From Planctomycetota bacterium (GTDB taxonomy: Bacteria > Planctomycetota > UBA8742 > UBA2392), in assembly GCA_020849795.1 (NCBI GenBank), contig JADZFR010000021.1, positions 1-43,985 of the forward strand: a stretch of 43,985 bases of DNA, in the 5' to 3' direction. This document shows, piece by piece, positions 7,678-18,500 of this stretch. The notes under the pieces were generated by a model that made no database searches, was not told where the DNA came from, and saw nothing but the letters and a program-made list of their open reading frames with translations. Every line of letters starts with the position of its first letter. The stretch's first letter is position 1. Position numbers and translations under genes: made by a program.

Positions 7678-8889
7678 ATGTTGGGCAAGTCTTCTGAAAC
7701 CAAGGCGCTGAACGAAAAGCTCGACACCCTGAGCGCCGAGAACGAGCAACTGCGCCGCAAGCTGATGCTGCTGACCGGCGGCGGGGCCGGTGGCAGCCTG
7801 ACCCTGGGCAACCTAACGGGCTTCGGCCAGACACGCGTGCCACCCGCGCAGGCCACCATTGCCGGGCTTTCAGTGGCCTATGTGATCGTCGACAACAAGT
7901 GGCGCATCATTCGTATGAACACGCGCATGGCGGACTTCCTGGGCTGCAACAAGGACGTCGCCAACGGCAAACCGAGCATTGAGTCGCACGACCACCTTGA
8001 GTGGGCGCCCGGCGTCTTCCAGACCCTGCTGCAAGACGCGCTCGATTCTTCAGACGAAGAAACATTTGAAGCCGAACGCCCCAACCCCGTCAGCGGTCGC
8101 AGTGACTACTTCCAATTCAAAGCCGTCTGGACTGAGCAGCAGGGCACGGTCACGGTTGAGGATGTGTCCCGCCTGCGCCAGACGCGGCAGTTCTTTGAAC
8201 GGCTGGTGAGCCCGCGGATTGTGGAGCGGTTGCTGGACACCAGCGACGACCCGTTTCTGAGCCACAAGCGCACGATGTCGGTGTTGTTCGCCGACCTGCG
8301 CAGCTTTACGCCATTCTGCGAGGCGGTGCAGGCGCCTGTGGTGCAGTCTGTGTTCAATGAGTTCTTTGAAGTGTGCATGCATGCGCTCGAAGCCAACGAC
8401 GCCACGCTGGACAAGTTTGTCGGCGACCAGGTGATGGCGCTGTTCGGCGCGCCGCTGCCGAATGCCGGGCACGCCTACAATGCGGTAAAGGTGGCAGTAG
8501 ACCTGCAACAGGCGATGCAGCGAACACGGGCAAGCTGGATCAAGCAGGGCTTTATCCCCGAGACACTGCTGGAACAGAACCCGGACATCCTGACCCTGGG
8601 CGTGGGCATCAACAGCGGGGAAATGCTGCTGGGATTGTTCGGCAGCCAGAAGGCGAATCAGTACACTGTGCTCGGACACCACGTGAACCTTGCGGCCAGG
8701 CTATGCAGTTTTGCCGCGGGCAACGAGGTGCTTGCGTCGCTCGCAACCGTGCAGGAGATCAGCAAGTACGCCAAGGAAAACCCGGCACGCATCGCGATTC
8801 CGATCAAGTTCCGGACCAAGGCCCAGATTGAAGTCAAGGGCATCGGAGAACCGGTGACGGTGGCAACTTTGGCGTATGAAGCGGGCTGA
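7678..8889 (+). CDS. Class III adenylate/guanylate cyclase with PAS-like domain
   Basis: A 403-aa soluble signalling enzyme that would make cAMP (or cGMP). Residues 5-32 form a coiled coil, about 60-165 a PAS-like sensor (VAYVIVDNKWRIIRMNTRMADFLG), and about 170-200 a linker helix (FFERLVSPRIVERLL) typical of cyclases. The catalytic domain keeps both metal Asp residues (D206 in FADLRSF, D250 in KFVGDQVMALFG), Lys246 for adenine selection, Thr330 in the second selectivity position, and transition-state N337 and R341 (VNLAARL). The usual Asp after YTVLG is replaced by His (GHHVN). Lys/Thr favours ATP, so adenylate cyclase is likelier than guanylate cyclase. The start at 7678 drops a 13-residue unlikely N-terminus of the longer frame. 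Confidence 0.9.
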   Translation: MLGKSSETKALNEKLDTLSAENEQLRRKLMLLTGGGAGGSLTLGNLTGFGQTRVPPAQATIAGLSVAYVIVDNKWRIIRMNTRMADFLGCNKDVANGKPSIESHDHLEWAPGVFQTLLQDALDSSDEETFEAERPNPVSGRSDYFQFKAVWTEQQGTVTVEDVSRLRQTRQFFERLVSPRIVERLLDTSDDPFLSHKRTMSVLFADLRSFTPFCEAVQAPVVQSVFNEFFEVCMHALEANDATLDKFVGDQVMALFGAPLPNAGHAYNAVKVAVDLQQAMQRTRASWIKQGFIPETLLEQNPDILTLGVGINSGEMLLGLFGSQKANQYTVLGHHVNLAARLCSFAAGNEVLASLATVQEISKYAKENPARIAIPIKFRTKAQIEVKGIGEPVTVATLAYEAG

Positions 8890-8896
8890 TCAGGAT

Positions 8897-9035
8897 ATTC
8901 GATTTTAGATTTTGCATCCCGGATTGACCTGCAAGGGCGATGCTTGGCGGTTTGCGCACCGGCAACCACCCGGTACCACAAGGTCTGCCGCTTGCGGGCT
9001 GTTCCAATCCGGGACCAAAAATCCAAAATCCAAAA
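8897..9035. repeat. Imperfect long palindrome with AT-rich heptamer arms
   Basis: The gap between the cyclase and the next gene holds an imperfect inverted repeat. The left arm (8897-8926) reads ATTCGATTTTAGATTTTGC then ATCCCGGATTG. The right arm (9005-9035) reads CAATCCGGGA then CCAAAAATCCAAAATCC, its approximate reverse complement. The arms contain 7-nt words in tandem (GATTTTA/GATTTTG; ATCCAAA twice). The inner segment pairs partly (CCTGCAAGGGC with the complement of GCCGCTTGCGGG). It resembles a small palindromic mobile element (MITE/REP type). Confidence 0.5.
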
Positions 9036-9041
9036 GCAACC

Positions 9042-10355
9042 ATGGCGGAACAACCCAACAAACCCGGACCACAAAGACCAGGCCCGCGACGCGCCCCGCC
9101 GCCGCCTGTGCAGGGCCGCGCACCCTTGCCCAAGCCGCGCCTGCCCGGCGCCCAGCCGCCCCAGCAGGGCGGCATGCCAGGACTTGGCGGCACCGTGAAA
9201 CCGCGCATGGCGCCGCAGGGCCAGCCCGGCAGCAAGCAGCAACAGCCGCGGCCCAGGCAGGTGCAACCGTCTGCCGTGCCGCCGACCAAGCGCAGCAGCG
9301 CGCCGGTGCAGACCCCGCGCAAGCCATCCGGGCCCGTGGACGTCGCCAGCAGCGGGCGCAAGACCGCTCACCCTGAGGCGCCCGCGGAAGAGGCGCCCAA
9401 GGCAAAGAAGGAACCTACCACGATCGAAGAGTTGATCCCGGTGCTGGTGCGCCACGCGGTCAAGCGCGAGGACGGCCTCACCATCGCCCAGTTTGATGAA
9501 AAGTTCATCCCGCGCGTCCGCGCAATGGTGCCCGAGTCGCTGGCGCGGATGGCCGACGAGATTGTGCAGGAGTACCTGGTGGACATCGGCCATGCGCTGT
9601 ATGTCGCCATCGTGGTCGGCCAGTTCTCGACGCGGCCGGTGCTGTGCGGTGTCCGTGCCGCCGAGCTGGGCGCGGACCTGATTGAGCGCGTGCTGACCGC
9701 GATCCAGGACAAAGAAGACAAGCGCATCACGGCAATCCGTTGCGGCAACCTGCTGGTCGGTTTGACGCTGAACTCGGTGCGTCTGATCGAGAGCACCTCG
9801 ATCGGCGGCCAGACCCTGCGCGGGTTTACCGACAATTTTGAGCGGGCCGTGATCACGACGTACGGGCTAAAGACGCAGGCCGAGGCCACGGGCGGGGCGC
9901 CGTGGGTCGGGCAGAAGTCCAACCCGCTGGACAAGCGCATCGGTCGCGCGATCAACACGATGAGCAACGTGTTCGGCGACTACATCGGCGTGAACGGCCA
10001 GAACATGGACGACCGCCAGTATGACGAAGTCATGCGCGAGTTTGACGGTTTCATGGAACGGTTCGCCCCATACATTGAGGGCGGCCGGTCCGGCGCCGAA
10101 GAGCGCCGCAAGAAGCTGGCGCGCGGCACCAGCCTTAAGTCCGACGGCGCCAAGGTTGAGCCGCTGATCCTTGATGAAGTGCGCACGCGTCCTGCCGGCG
10201 TTGAGCTGGTGCTGCAGGACGGCCGCGTGATGTTTGTCAGCACAGGCGACGCCCGCCGCATCGGCCAGGCCGCCGACGGCGACGTGGACGATACCGCCAA
10301 GCGCGAACGCGATGCCATTGAAGCGCGCATGCGCGAGTCTGACCCCGGAAAGTGA
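9042..10355 (+). CDS. Unknown protein with Pro-rich N-terminus
   Basis: A 437-aa protein I do not recognise. Residues 1-120 are disordered and basic, rich in Pro, Gln, Arg and Gly (KPGPQRPGPRRAPPPP; GAQPPQQGG), like an interaction tail. From about residue 122 (TIEELIPVLVRHAVKREDG) a helical globular domain follows with VDIGHALYVAIVVGQFSTRPV, DKRITAIRCGNLLVG and TDNFERAVITTYGLKTQA. Near the C-terminus, VELVLQDGRVMFVSTGDARRIGQ may be a small beta unit. It has no signal peptide or membrane helix. The start at 9042 (ATG in CAACCATGGCG) is preferred over the longer frame from 8940, which would translate the upstream palindrome. It ends 1 bp before the stop of the convergent gene. Confidence 0.8.
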   Translation: MAEQPNKPGPQRPGPRRAPPPPVQGRAPLPKPRLPGAQPPQQGGMPGLGGTVKPRMAPQGQPGSKQQQPRPRQVQPSAVPPTKRSSAPVQTPRKPSGPVDVASSGRKTAHPEAPAEEAPKAKKEPTTIEELIPVLVRHAVKREDGLTIAQFDEKFIPRVRAMVPESLARMADEIVQEYLVDIGHALYVAIVVGQFSTRPVLCGVRAAELGADLIERVLTAIQDKEDKRITAIRCGNLLVGLTLNSVRLIESTSIGGQTLRGFTDNFERAVITTYGLKTQAEATGGAPWVGQKSNPLDKRIGRAINTMSNVFGDYIGVNGQNMDDRQYDEVMREFDGFMERFAPYIEGGRSGAEERRKKLARGTSLKSDGAKVEPLILDEVRTRPAGVELVLQDGRVMFVSTGDARRIGQAADGDVDDTAKRERDAIEARMRESDPGK

Positions 10356-10356
10356 A

Positions 10357-11328
10357 CTAGGCGCCTGTGCCGTACATGGCGCGGCGGCGAATGCCGGTGT
10401 CGATGGTCTTGTCGTCGCGGGGGTTGATCGCGCGAATCAGGTCGCTGATCAGCAGGTCCAGGTAGCCCACCACGGCACTCTTGAACAACTCATGGTCGAA
10501 CGCACTGCCGAATTCGTTGGACATCGCGCGCAGCACGCGCGCGCACTGCTGATTCGTGCGCTTGAGGTGGCGCTTGAGCAGCGTGTCGAGTGTCAGGCGT
10601 TTCTTGATGTGGTCGGGCATGTCCAGCGCCTCGGCCAGCACGTCGCGCACACGCGGGAAATAAATATCGAACTTGCTCTGGTGCCGTGAACGCACGCTGC
10701 GCACCGCGGCCCCGCGCCCCGGACCGTCCGCACCGCAGTTCGCGCATGTATCTGCGCCCGACGTCGGGAACAAGGCGCCGCAGGCTGCGCACAGCGGGTG
10801 TACCCGAATCAGCGCCTCGACGCTGTCGTGGGTCGGCGATACCACGCACGCGTGCTTCAGGCTGCGCGCGGCACTGACCAGTTGCCCCAGTTCAATCTGC
10901 GCCTTTACGCGGCGCACCCACAGATCCACATTTACAGGGTCGCGTTTGAGCCCGCTGGCCGTCGCCCGCAGCACGCCCTCATGGTTGCCCAGGTGCCGCA
11001 GGTACTCGGCCAGCAGCTTCCATACATCAATGCGCTCAGGGGCTGCGACGGCAACACCGCCCAGCCGCTTGATCACGCTTTCGCGGCGGCGCTGGATTTC
11101 ATCTTCGCCGCCGGCCTGGTTGGCCCACGCCCGCCGCGCAAGCTCAACCTCAAACGTCACGGCGTCAAGCTGCCGCGCCCGCGCCAGCGACTGGTCAGCG
11201 CGGGATGCGTCGCCAATCATCACGGCTTGGCCGCTTTGATCGACAAGGTTCGCGATTGTGTCTTCGTGGAAATCGCCCACGTGTTGCCCCGGGTGTAAAG
11301 TGACGCTCAAATGTACCTGATCGCACAC
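10357..11328 (-). CDS. TPR-like protein with zinc ribbon
   Basis: A 323-aa cytoplasmic protein. The N-terminal half (about 60-170) contains helical repeats of TPR type (DVWKLLAEYLRHLGNHEGVLRATASGLKRDP; WVRRVKAQIELGQLVSAARSLKHACVVSP). Residues about 178-198 hold two CxxC knuckles (CAACG...CANCG), a predicted zinc ribbon. The C-terminal 110 residues are helical with no family I can name. The start is uncertain: the longest frame begins with GTG at 11328 without a good ribosome site; a GTG at 11280 (GGGGCAACAC before it) and an ATG at 11220 are alternatives. It is convergent with the Pro-rich gene. Zinc ribbon plus TPR suggests protein or nucleic-acid binding, not an enzyme. Confidence 0.75.
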   Translation of the reverse strand: MCDQVHLSVTLHPGQHVGDFHEDTIANLVDQSGQAVMIGDASRADQSLARARQLDAVTFEVELARRAWANQAGGEDEIQRRRESVIKRLGGVAVAAPERIDVWKLLAEYLRHLGNHEGVLRATASGLKRDPVNVDLWVRRVKAQIELGQLVSAARSLKHACVVSPTHDSVEALIRVHPLCAACGALFPTSGADTCANCGADGPGRGAAVRSVRSRHQSKFDIYFPRVRDVLAEALDMPDHIKKRLTLDTLLKRHLKRTNQQCARVLRAMSNEFGSAFDHELFKSAVVGYLDLLISDLIRAINPRDDKTIDTGIRRRAMYGTGA

Positions 11329-11483
11329 GCAAATACAGTTCCCTGTTTACGGTTCGTGTGCGGCATACCATCACCGGCGCCCGGCGTTAGCATGGAAGCT
11401 CCCTAGCGCCAACAACGACGATGACCCGACGCGTAACCGCACAGACCAAGGCCCCGCGCCGCCACGACTCAGGACGCCTGAAT

Positions 11484-12269
11484 ATGCACAAGCGCACGAC
11501 CATCCGTGACATCCAGAAGAAAGCCGCCGAAGGCACGAAAATCAGCATGGTGACCGCCTACGACGCCTACAGCGCGCGGCTGGTTGAAGCCGCCGGCATT
11601 GATATCGCGCTGGTCGGTGACAGCGTTGGCACCACGTTGCAGGGCCGGCACGACACCCTGGCCGTCGAAATGACCGACATGCTGTATCACACCGAGATCG
11701 TGGGCCGCAGCACGGAGCGCCTGCTGATCGTCGGCGACATGCCGTTCGGCAGCTACCAGGTCAACGAAGACGAAGCGGTGCACAATGCTGTCGCGTTTCT
11801 CAAGGCCGGCGCCCACGCCGTGAAACTTGAGGGCGGTGCGTCGGTGATGCCGCTGATTGAGCGGCTGCACGACGCGGGCATACCGGTCATGGGGCACCTG
11901 GGGTACACGCCGCAGAGCGTGAATGTGACCAGCGGCCCGCGCGTGAACAAGTCGCGTGATGAGTTGATGGAAGACGCCGAAAGCCTGAAAGACGCGGGCG
12001 TGTTCGCGCTGGTGCTTGAACTGGTGCCGTCGGCAATCGCGCAGGAAATCACGAAGGCGATCGGCATACCCACGATCGGCATTGGTGCCGGCCCGCACAC
12101 CAGCGGTCAAGTGCTGGTGTTCCATGACATGCTGGGTTTCAACCCTGACTTTGCGCCCAAGTTCCTGAAGCGCTACGCCAGCTTCTACGAGACGGCGCTG
12201 GCTGCACTGAAGCAGTACAAGATCGAAGTGGAAGGCGGCCAGTACCCCGGCCCTGACCAGAGTTATTGA
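11484..12269 (+). CDS. panB: 3-methyl-2-oxobutanoate hydroxymethyltransferase
   Basis: First committed enzyme of pantothenate (vitamin B5/CoA) synthesis: transfers a hydroxymethyl group from 5,10-methylene-THF to alpha-ketoisovalerate to give ketopantoate. It is a 261-aa cytoplasmic TIM barrel of normal family length. Clear family blocks are MVTAYDAYSARL, LVGDSVGTTLQG, VGDMPFGSYQ, AGAHAVKLEGG, PVMGHLGYTPQSVN, LVLELVP and PTIGIGAGPHTSGQVLVFHDMLG. The Mg2+-binding Asp residues (VGDSVG, VGDMPF) and the catalytic Glu in LVLELVP are present. The ATG at 11484 has AGGA 9 nt upstream and matches the family N-terminus (TTIRDIQ); the open frame to 11421 adds a basic, unlikely leader. No panC or panD is nearby. 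Its stop overlaps the convergent Lnt-like gene by 7 bp. Confidence 0.96.
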   Translation: MHKRTTIRDIQKKAAEGTKISMVTAYDAYSARLVEAAGIDIALVGDSVGTTLQGRHDTLAVEMTDMLYHTEIVGRSTERLLIVGDMPFGSYQVNEDEAVHNAVAFLKAGAHAVKLEGGASVMPLIERLHDAGIPVMGHLGYTPQSVNVTSGPRVNKSRDELMEDAESLKDAGVFALVLELVPSAIAQEITKAIGIPTIGIGAGPHTSGQVLVFHDMLGFNPDFAPKFLKRYASFYETALAALKQYKIEVEGGQYPGPDQSY

Positions 12270-13741
12270 TCCGCGGCCTTTTTTCGCACGCGCGTAATGG
12301 TGTCTTTCTGCGCCGCCGTCAGCGTGGTTTCGCCGTCGTCTACTTCTTCAATTGCCATCACGGTATCGCGACTACGCCAGCGCAGCTTGGCCCACCGGAC
12401 CCCGCTTACGACGACCAGCATCAGCAGCAACACCGGCGCCGAGAAGCCCAGGATTTTCTCCCACACCCGAAAACGCTCGCGCCCCAGCGGCTCTCCGTGC
12501 TGCTCGCCACCCTCGAGCTGTCCGCCGACTGGTCTGCCGTCGCGGCTTAGCGCGTTCAGGCGCCCGTCAGCGCCAATGGCCGCTCCGCCGCCCTTCCATA
12601 CCAGAATACGCCGCGTGCCGCGTATCAGCGCGCTGCGCCGCTGTTCGCGCAGCCACCAGTTCAGTTCCGCTTCGTGGTGAGGTTGCTCGGTCGTTGCCAG
12701 CATTTGCAGGTCATTGCGCAGGCTCCAGTTCTCCGGGGCGGAGCGCCCGGCAATCACGGTCAGAATGCCCGCGCCCTCAAACACCAGCGGCGGGCCTTCG
12801 CCCCCGGGCCACACATGGTGAGCCGCTGCTTCAGTGTCCTTGATGTACAGCCAGGCCTCGGTGCGGTCTGGCCAGGCGACCATCACGGCCAGTGTCAGTT
12901 CGCGCCGTTGCGCCAGCCTTCCCGCTGCCCACAGGTGCGCGCGCAGCGTGGCGTCGTCGGGATTCTCCAGCACGCCCCAAAGGGCGACGCCGCGCATGCC
13001 GGCGTCGCCCATGGCTTCGAGCGTACCGCGTTCGGCATCGGCTGCGTTGGGGATCACCCAGACGTTCACGACTTGCTGCGTCTGGTGGGTGGCGCGCGTC
13101 ACGCCCAGCCAGTCGATGCCGGCCAGCAGGGCCAGCACACCCGCCATCAGCAGGCCCGGCCAGCGCGGCCGCAGTTTCAAGTCGCCTGGCGCTGCGCCGA
13201 ACCACTCTGCGCACAACCAACCAAGAAAGACAAAGATGCCGGCCACGGTCGCGAGCCCGAGCTTGGGGTAGGCAAGGCGCACAATCTCGCTGTCAATCAG
13301 TTGGCCGAGTGGTACCAGGTACTCCGTGCCGGCTGGCAGCATCGCGTAGAAACCCGTGAACAGTGCACCTGCGATCAACGCGCGCAGCAGGCGCGGCAGA
13401 ATGCGCCCGATCGGGAGTTCCGCCGCCACTAACGCCAGTGCAGGCACGCCAGCCAGCAGCCAGGGTAAGGCCGGCGATTCGGCTGCATCCAGCAGCCAGA
13501 GCGTGTTGAGCCCAGAGGCAACGGCCAGTGTCGGTACCGCAAGCAGCAGCGCGGCGACGGGCCCGGCTCCCCGGCAGGCAAAGCACAGCGGCACAAACGC
13601 GACCCAGCACAGCGGCCAAAGGCCGACGTTGTCACCACTCAAGAACAACAGCACGGCCGACAGCAAAGCGACAAACGCTCGCAACGGCAGCTCGCGCATA
13701 CCGCCCAGCAACTCTTCTCTTTCACGGCCACTCAGCGGCAC
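12263..13741 (-). CDS. Apolipoprotein N-acyltransferase-like pseudoenzyme
   Basis: A 492-aa membrane protein with Lnt layout: N-terminal membrane helices (about 22-180, starting DNVGLWPLCWVAFVPLCFACRG, the usual Lnt opening), a helix at about 197-212, a periplasmic nitrilase-fold domain (about 222-410) and a last helix (432-449). In real Lnt the nitrilase domain acylates lipoprotein N-termini with a Glu-Lys-Cys triad. Here Glu259 (WGVLENP) and Lys301 (WLYIKDT) are plausible equivalents. The block that should read ICYE reads VIAG (329-332), so the nucleophile Cys is Ala331. The later HEAELNWWLREQRRSALIRGTRR block still matches the Lnt pattern. It is probably an inactive homologue. A GTG start at 13741 has AGGG upstream; ATG 13699 is an alternative. 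Confidence 0.65.
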   Translation of the reverse strand: MPLSGREREELLGGMRELPLRAFVALLSAVLLFLSGDNVGLWPLCWVAFVPLCFACRGAGPVAALLLAVPTLAVASGLNTLWLLDAAESPALPWLLAGVPALALVAAELPIGRILPRLLRALIAGALFTGFYAMLPAGTEYLVPLGQLIDSEIVRLAYPKLGLATVAGIFVFLGWLCAEWFGAAPGDLKLRPRWPGLLMAGVLALLAGIDWLGVTRATHQTQQVVNVWVIPNAADAERGTLEAMGDAGMRGVALWGVLENPDDATLRAHLWAAGRLAQRRELTLAVMVAWPDRTEAWLYIKDTEAAAHHVWPGGEGPPLVFEGAGILTVIAGRSAPENWSLRNDLQMLATTEQPHHEAELNWWLREQRRSALIRGTRRILVWKGGGAAIGADGRLNALSRDGRPVGGQLEGGEQHGEPLGRERFRVWEKILGFSAPVLLLMLVVVSGVRWAKLRWRSRDTVMAIEEVDDGETTLTAAQKDTITRVRKKAADQ

Positions 13742-13831
13742 ATTGACCCTGCCTGAAAACTGGGTTAGATCGGTTCAGCGACGGGAAGGCACATGCTACG
13801 ATACCCCGTTGCCGGATTGAAAGGAGAGCCG

Positions 13832-14245
13832 ATGGCTCGCGCCATCGCGATTATCTTTCTGCTGCTGCTCGTCGCCGGTTGCGGCGGCAAGGTCCGCCAG
13901 GATTGGGGCGGCGGCGGCACCGACGCGCAAGTCGTGATTCTGAACGACCGCGGCGCCGTTGAACTCGCGATCTGGGAAGGCGCCATCGTGTACGACCTGC
14001 GCGACTACGACGCCTGGGCGCAGGGCCACATCACCGGCGCGCGCCGCATTACGCTGGATGACATCACCCGCGAAAAAGCCCTGCCGAACGACCGCAACGC
14101 GCCCGTGCTGTTTACCGGCGAAGGCCCCCTGGATACCCGTCCCGAACGCGCAGCCGAACTGGCCCTTGAGCGCGGCTACACCCGCGTGATGCTGTTCCCC
14201 GGCGGCTGGCGCGCGTACGTTGACGCGCACCCCGTGCGCGAGTGA
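13832..14245 (+). CDS. Rhodanese-like lipoprotein, catalytic Cys missing
   Basis: A 137-aa lipoprotein. AAGGAG stands 6 nt before the ATG at 13832. The signal peptide ends in lipobox LLVAGC with Cys17, followed by a Gly-rich tether (CGGK...WGGGG). The rhodanese fold is recognisable by YDLRDYDAWAQGHITGARRI (54-73) and by RGYTRVMLFPGGWRAY near the end. The active-site loop that should carry Cys (Cys-x-x-G) reads LFTGEGPLDTR, with Thr95 in the Cys position, so sulfurtransferase activity is unlikely and a binding role is more probable. It ends 70 bp before the next lipoprotein gene on the same strand; the two may form an operon. Confidence 0.85.
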   Translation: MARAIAIIFLLLLVAGCGGKVRQDWGGGGTDAQVVILNDRGAVELAIWEGAIVYDLRDYDAWAQGHITGARRITLDDITREKALPNDRNAPVLFTGEGPLDTRPERAAELALERGYTRVMLFPGGWRAYVDAHPVRE

Positions 14246-14315
14246 CGCTAGGTCGTATCGGCGCGCAATCTTCCTACACTGGTTTGGGCCCCGTCACCGA
14301 CCCCTCGGTGTTGAC

Positions 14316-15284
14316 ATGCGCTACACCCTGCCATGGATCGCCGTGCTGCTTGCCGCATGCGGCAGCCAGCAACGCCCACCCGAAGAAGACGACCCGTGGG
14401 AAAACCACGAGCCGCGGGCCAAGTACTACGACCACGACTACAAGCCCCCCGGCCGCCGCACCAGCGCCGACTTGGTCAAGCGCGCCGCAGAAGCTGAAGC
14501 CGAGGGCCGCGACGACCAGGCGCGCGTGGACTATCACCAGTTGTTTCGCGGCGACCGCTGGCACGTGCAGGGCAACACCCGCTACCAGGATCTGATGCTG
14601 CGCAACGGCCTCGACATGAGCCTGTGGCAGGAGTACCTCGACCTGTGGGAAGCCAACCCGGCGCGCGGCGACGCACTGTGGTTTCACCTGCGTCCGGCGA
14701 TCGTTAAACGCCAGGACCAGGAAGTGCCGACTCGCGGCAAGCCGTTGACGCCCGAACAATTGGCTGTGCTCGCCGGGGTACTGACTGACGCAGCGGCCAA
14801 AGATGAGGCGGGCGACAGCGCGGGCGCAATGCAGGCCATCGAATCCGCACTCGAGCAAAACGACTGGGTTGAACTGCACCGCATGCGCATTGCGCTGTGT
14901 ACCGAGGCAGCGCTGCCGGGCTTGGCCAAAGAGTACGCCGACCGCGCCGATGACGACCCCAGCGACGGCAACGCGCTTTCACTGTACGCACTGGCAATTG
15001 CCCGCACCGACATGGCCCGGGCCCTGCGCATACTGCGCGACGGGTACATACTGGACCTGCCCGGACAGTGGCTCTATCGCAGCCTTGCCGAAATCTGCGC
15101 AGCCCTTGGCGACAGCACCAGCCGCACCAGTGTCGACAGCCGCCGCCAAGCCGCGGGCTGGTACCGAACCGCCGAGGCATTACTGGCTTACGTGGCAGAA
15201 GTGGGCGAGGTCACAGAGGCGCAAAGCCACGTCCAGGGCCAACTTGCGGCGCTGGAACAGGCCGGCGTTGACTCGCAGTCGTAA
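14316..15284 (+). CDS. TPR-like lipoprotein
   Basis: A 322-aa lipoprotein with signal peptide MRYTLPWIAVLLAACGS (lipobox LLAAC), then a charged, Pro-rich linker (PPEEDDPWENHEPRAKYY). The mature part is helical with degenerate tetratricopeptide-like units (ADLVKRAAEAEAEGRDDQARVDYHQLF; NALSLYALAIARTDMARALRILRDGYILD; AGWYRTAEALLAYVAEVGEVTEAQ). No enzyme motif is visible. The start at 14316 is chosen from the lipoprotein signal; the open frame to 14220 would bury it. It lies 70 bp after the rhodanese-like lipoprotein. Asp in position +2 is absent (Cys-Gly-Ser), so outer-membrane sorting would be expected under E. coli rules. Confidence 0.82.
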   Translation: MRYTLPWIAVLLAACGSQQRPPEEDDPWENHEPRAKYYDHDYKPPGRRTSADLVKRAAEAEAEGRDDQARVDYHQLFRGDRWHVQGNTRYQDLMLRNGLDMSLWQEYLDLWEANPARGDALWFHLRPAIVKRQDQEVPTRGKPLTPEQLAVLAGVLTDAAAKDEAGDSAGAMQAIESALEQNDWVELHRMRIALCTEAALPGLAKEYADRADDDPSDGNALSLYALAIARTDMARALRILRDGYILDLPGQWLYRSLAEICAALGDSTSRTSVDSRRQAAGWYRTAEALLAYVAEVGEVTEAQSHVQGQLAALEQAGVDSQS

Positions 15285-15427
15285 GCCGTTTTCTGCCCAA
15301 CGATTGCACAATTTCGCACAGCCCAAGATTCCGGGGCAAATCTGGACTTTGCCATCGTGATTTCTAAGGTATGCGCGCTCACGTGGGCGATGAAAACCGA
15401 ACGAATTGGGTTCAAGGGAGAGCAGGA

Positions 15428-18385
<2,958 letters not shown>

Positions 18386-18405
18386 CGTGTGCTGACACAA
18401 CATGA

Positions 18406-18438
18406 AAAGGAGGCCCGATCACGGGCCTCCTTTGTTTT
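18406..18438 (+). terminator. Rho-independent terminator after Gly/Asn-rich lipoprotein gene
   Basis: A 12-bp perfect stem, AAAGGAGGCCCG (18406-18417) and CGGGCCTCCTTT (18422-18433), with loop ATCA, followed by GTTTTC. It starts 20 bp after the lipoprotein stop, so it should isolate that gene from the aminopeptidase gene. The stem also ends in AAAA on the left side, so weak activity on the other strand is possible. Confidence 0.9.
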
Positions 18439-18500
18439 CGGCTACTCGCCCGCTTTGCCTTCGCCGGGTACACTGCACCGGGTGCTTTCCGGAGGCTGCC

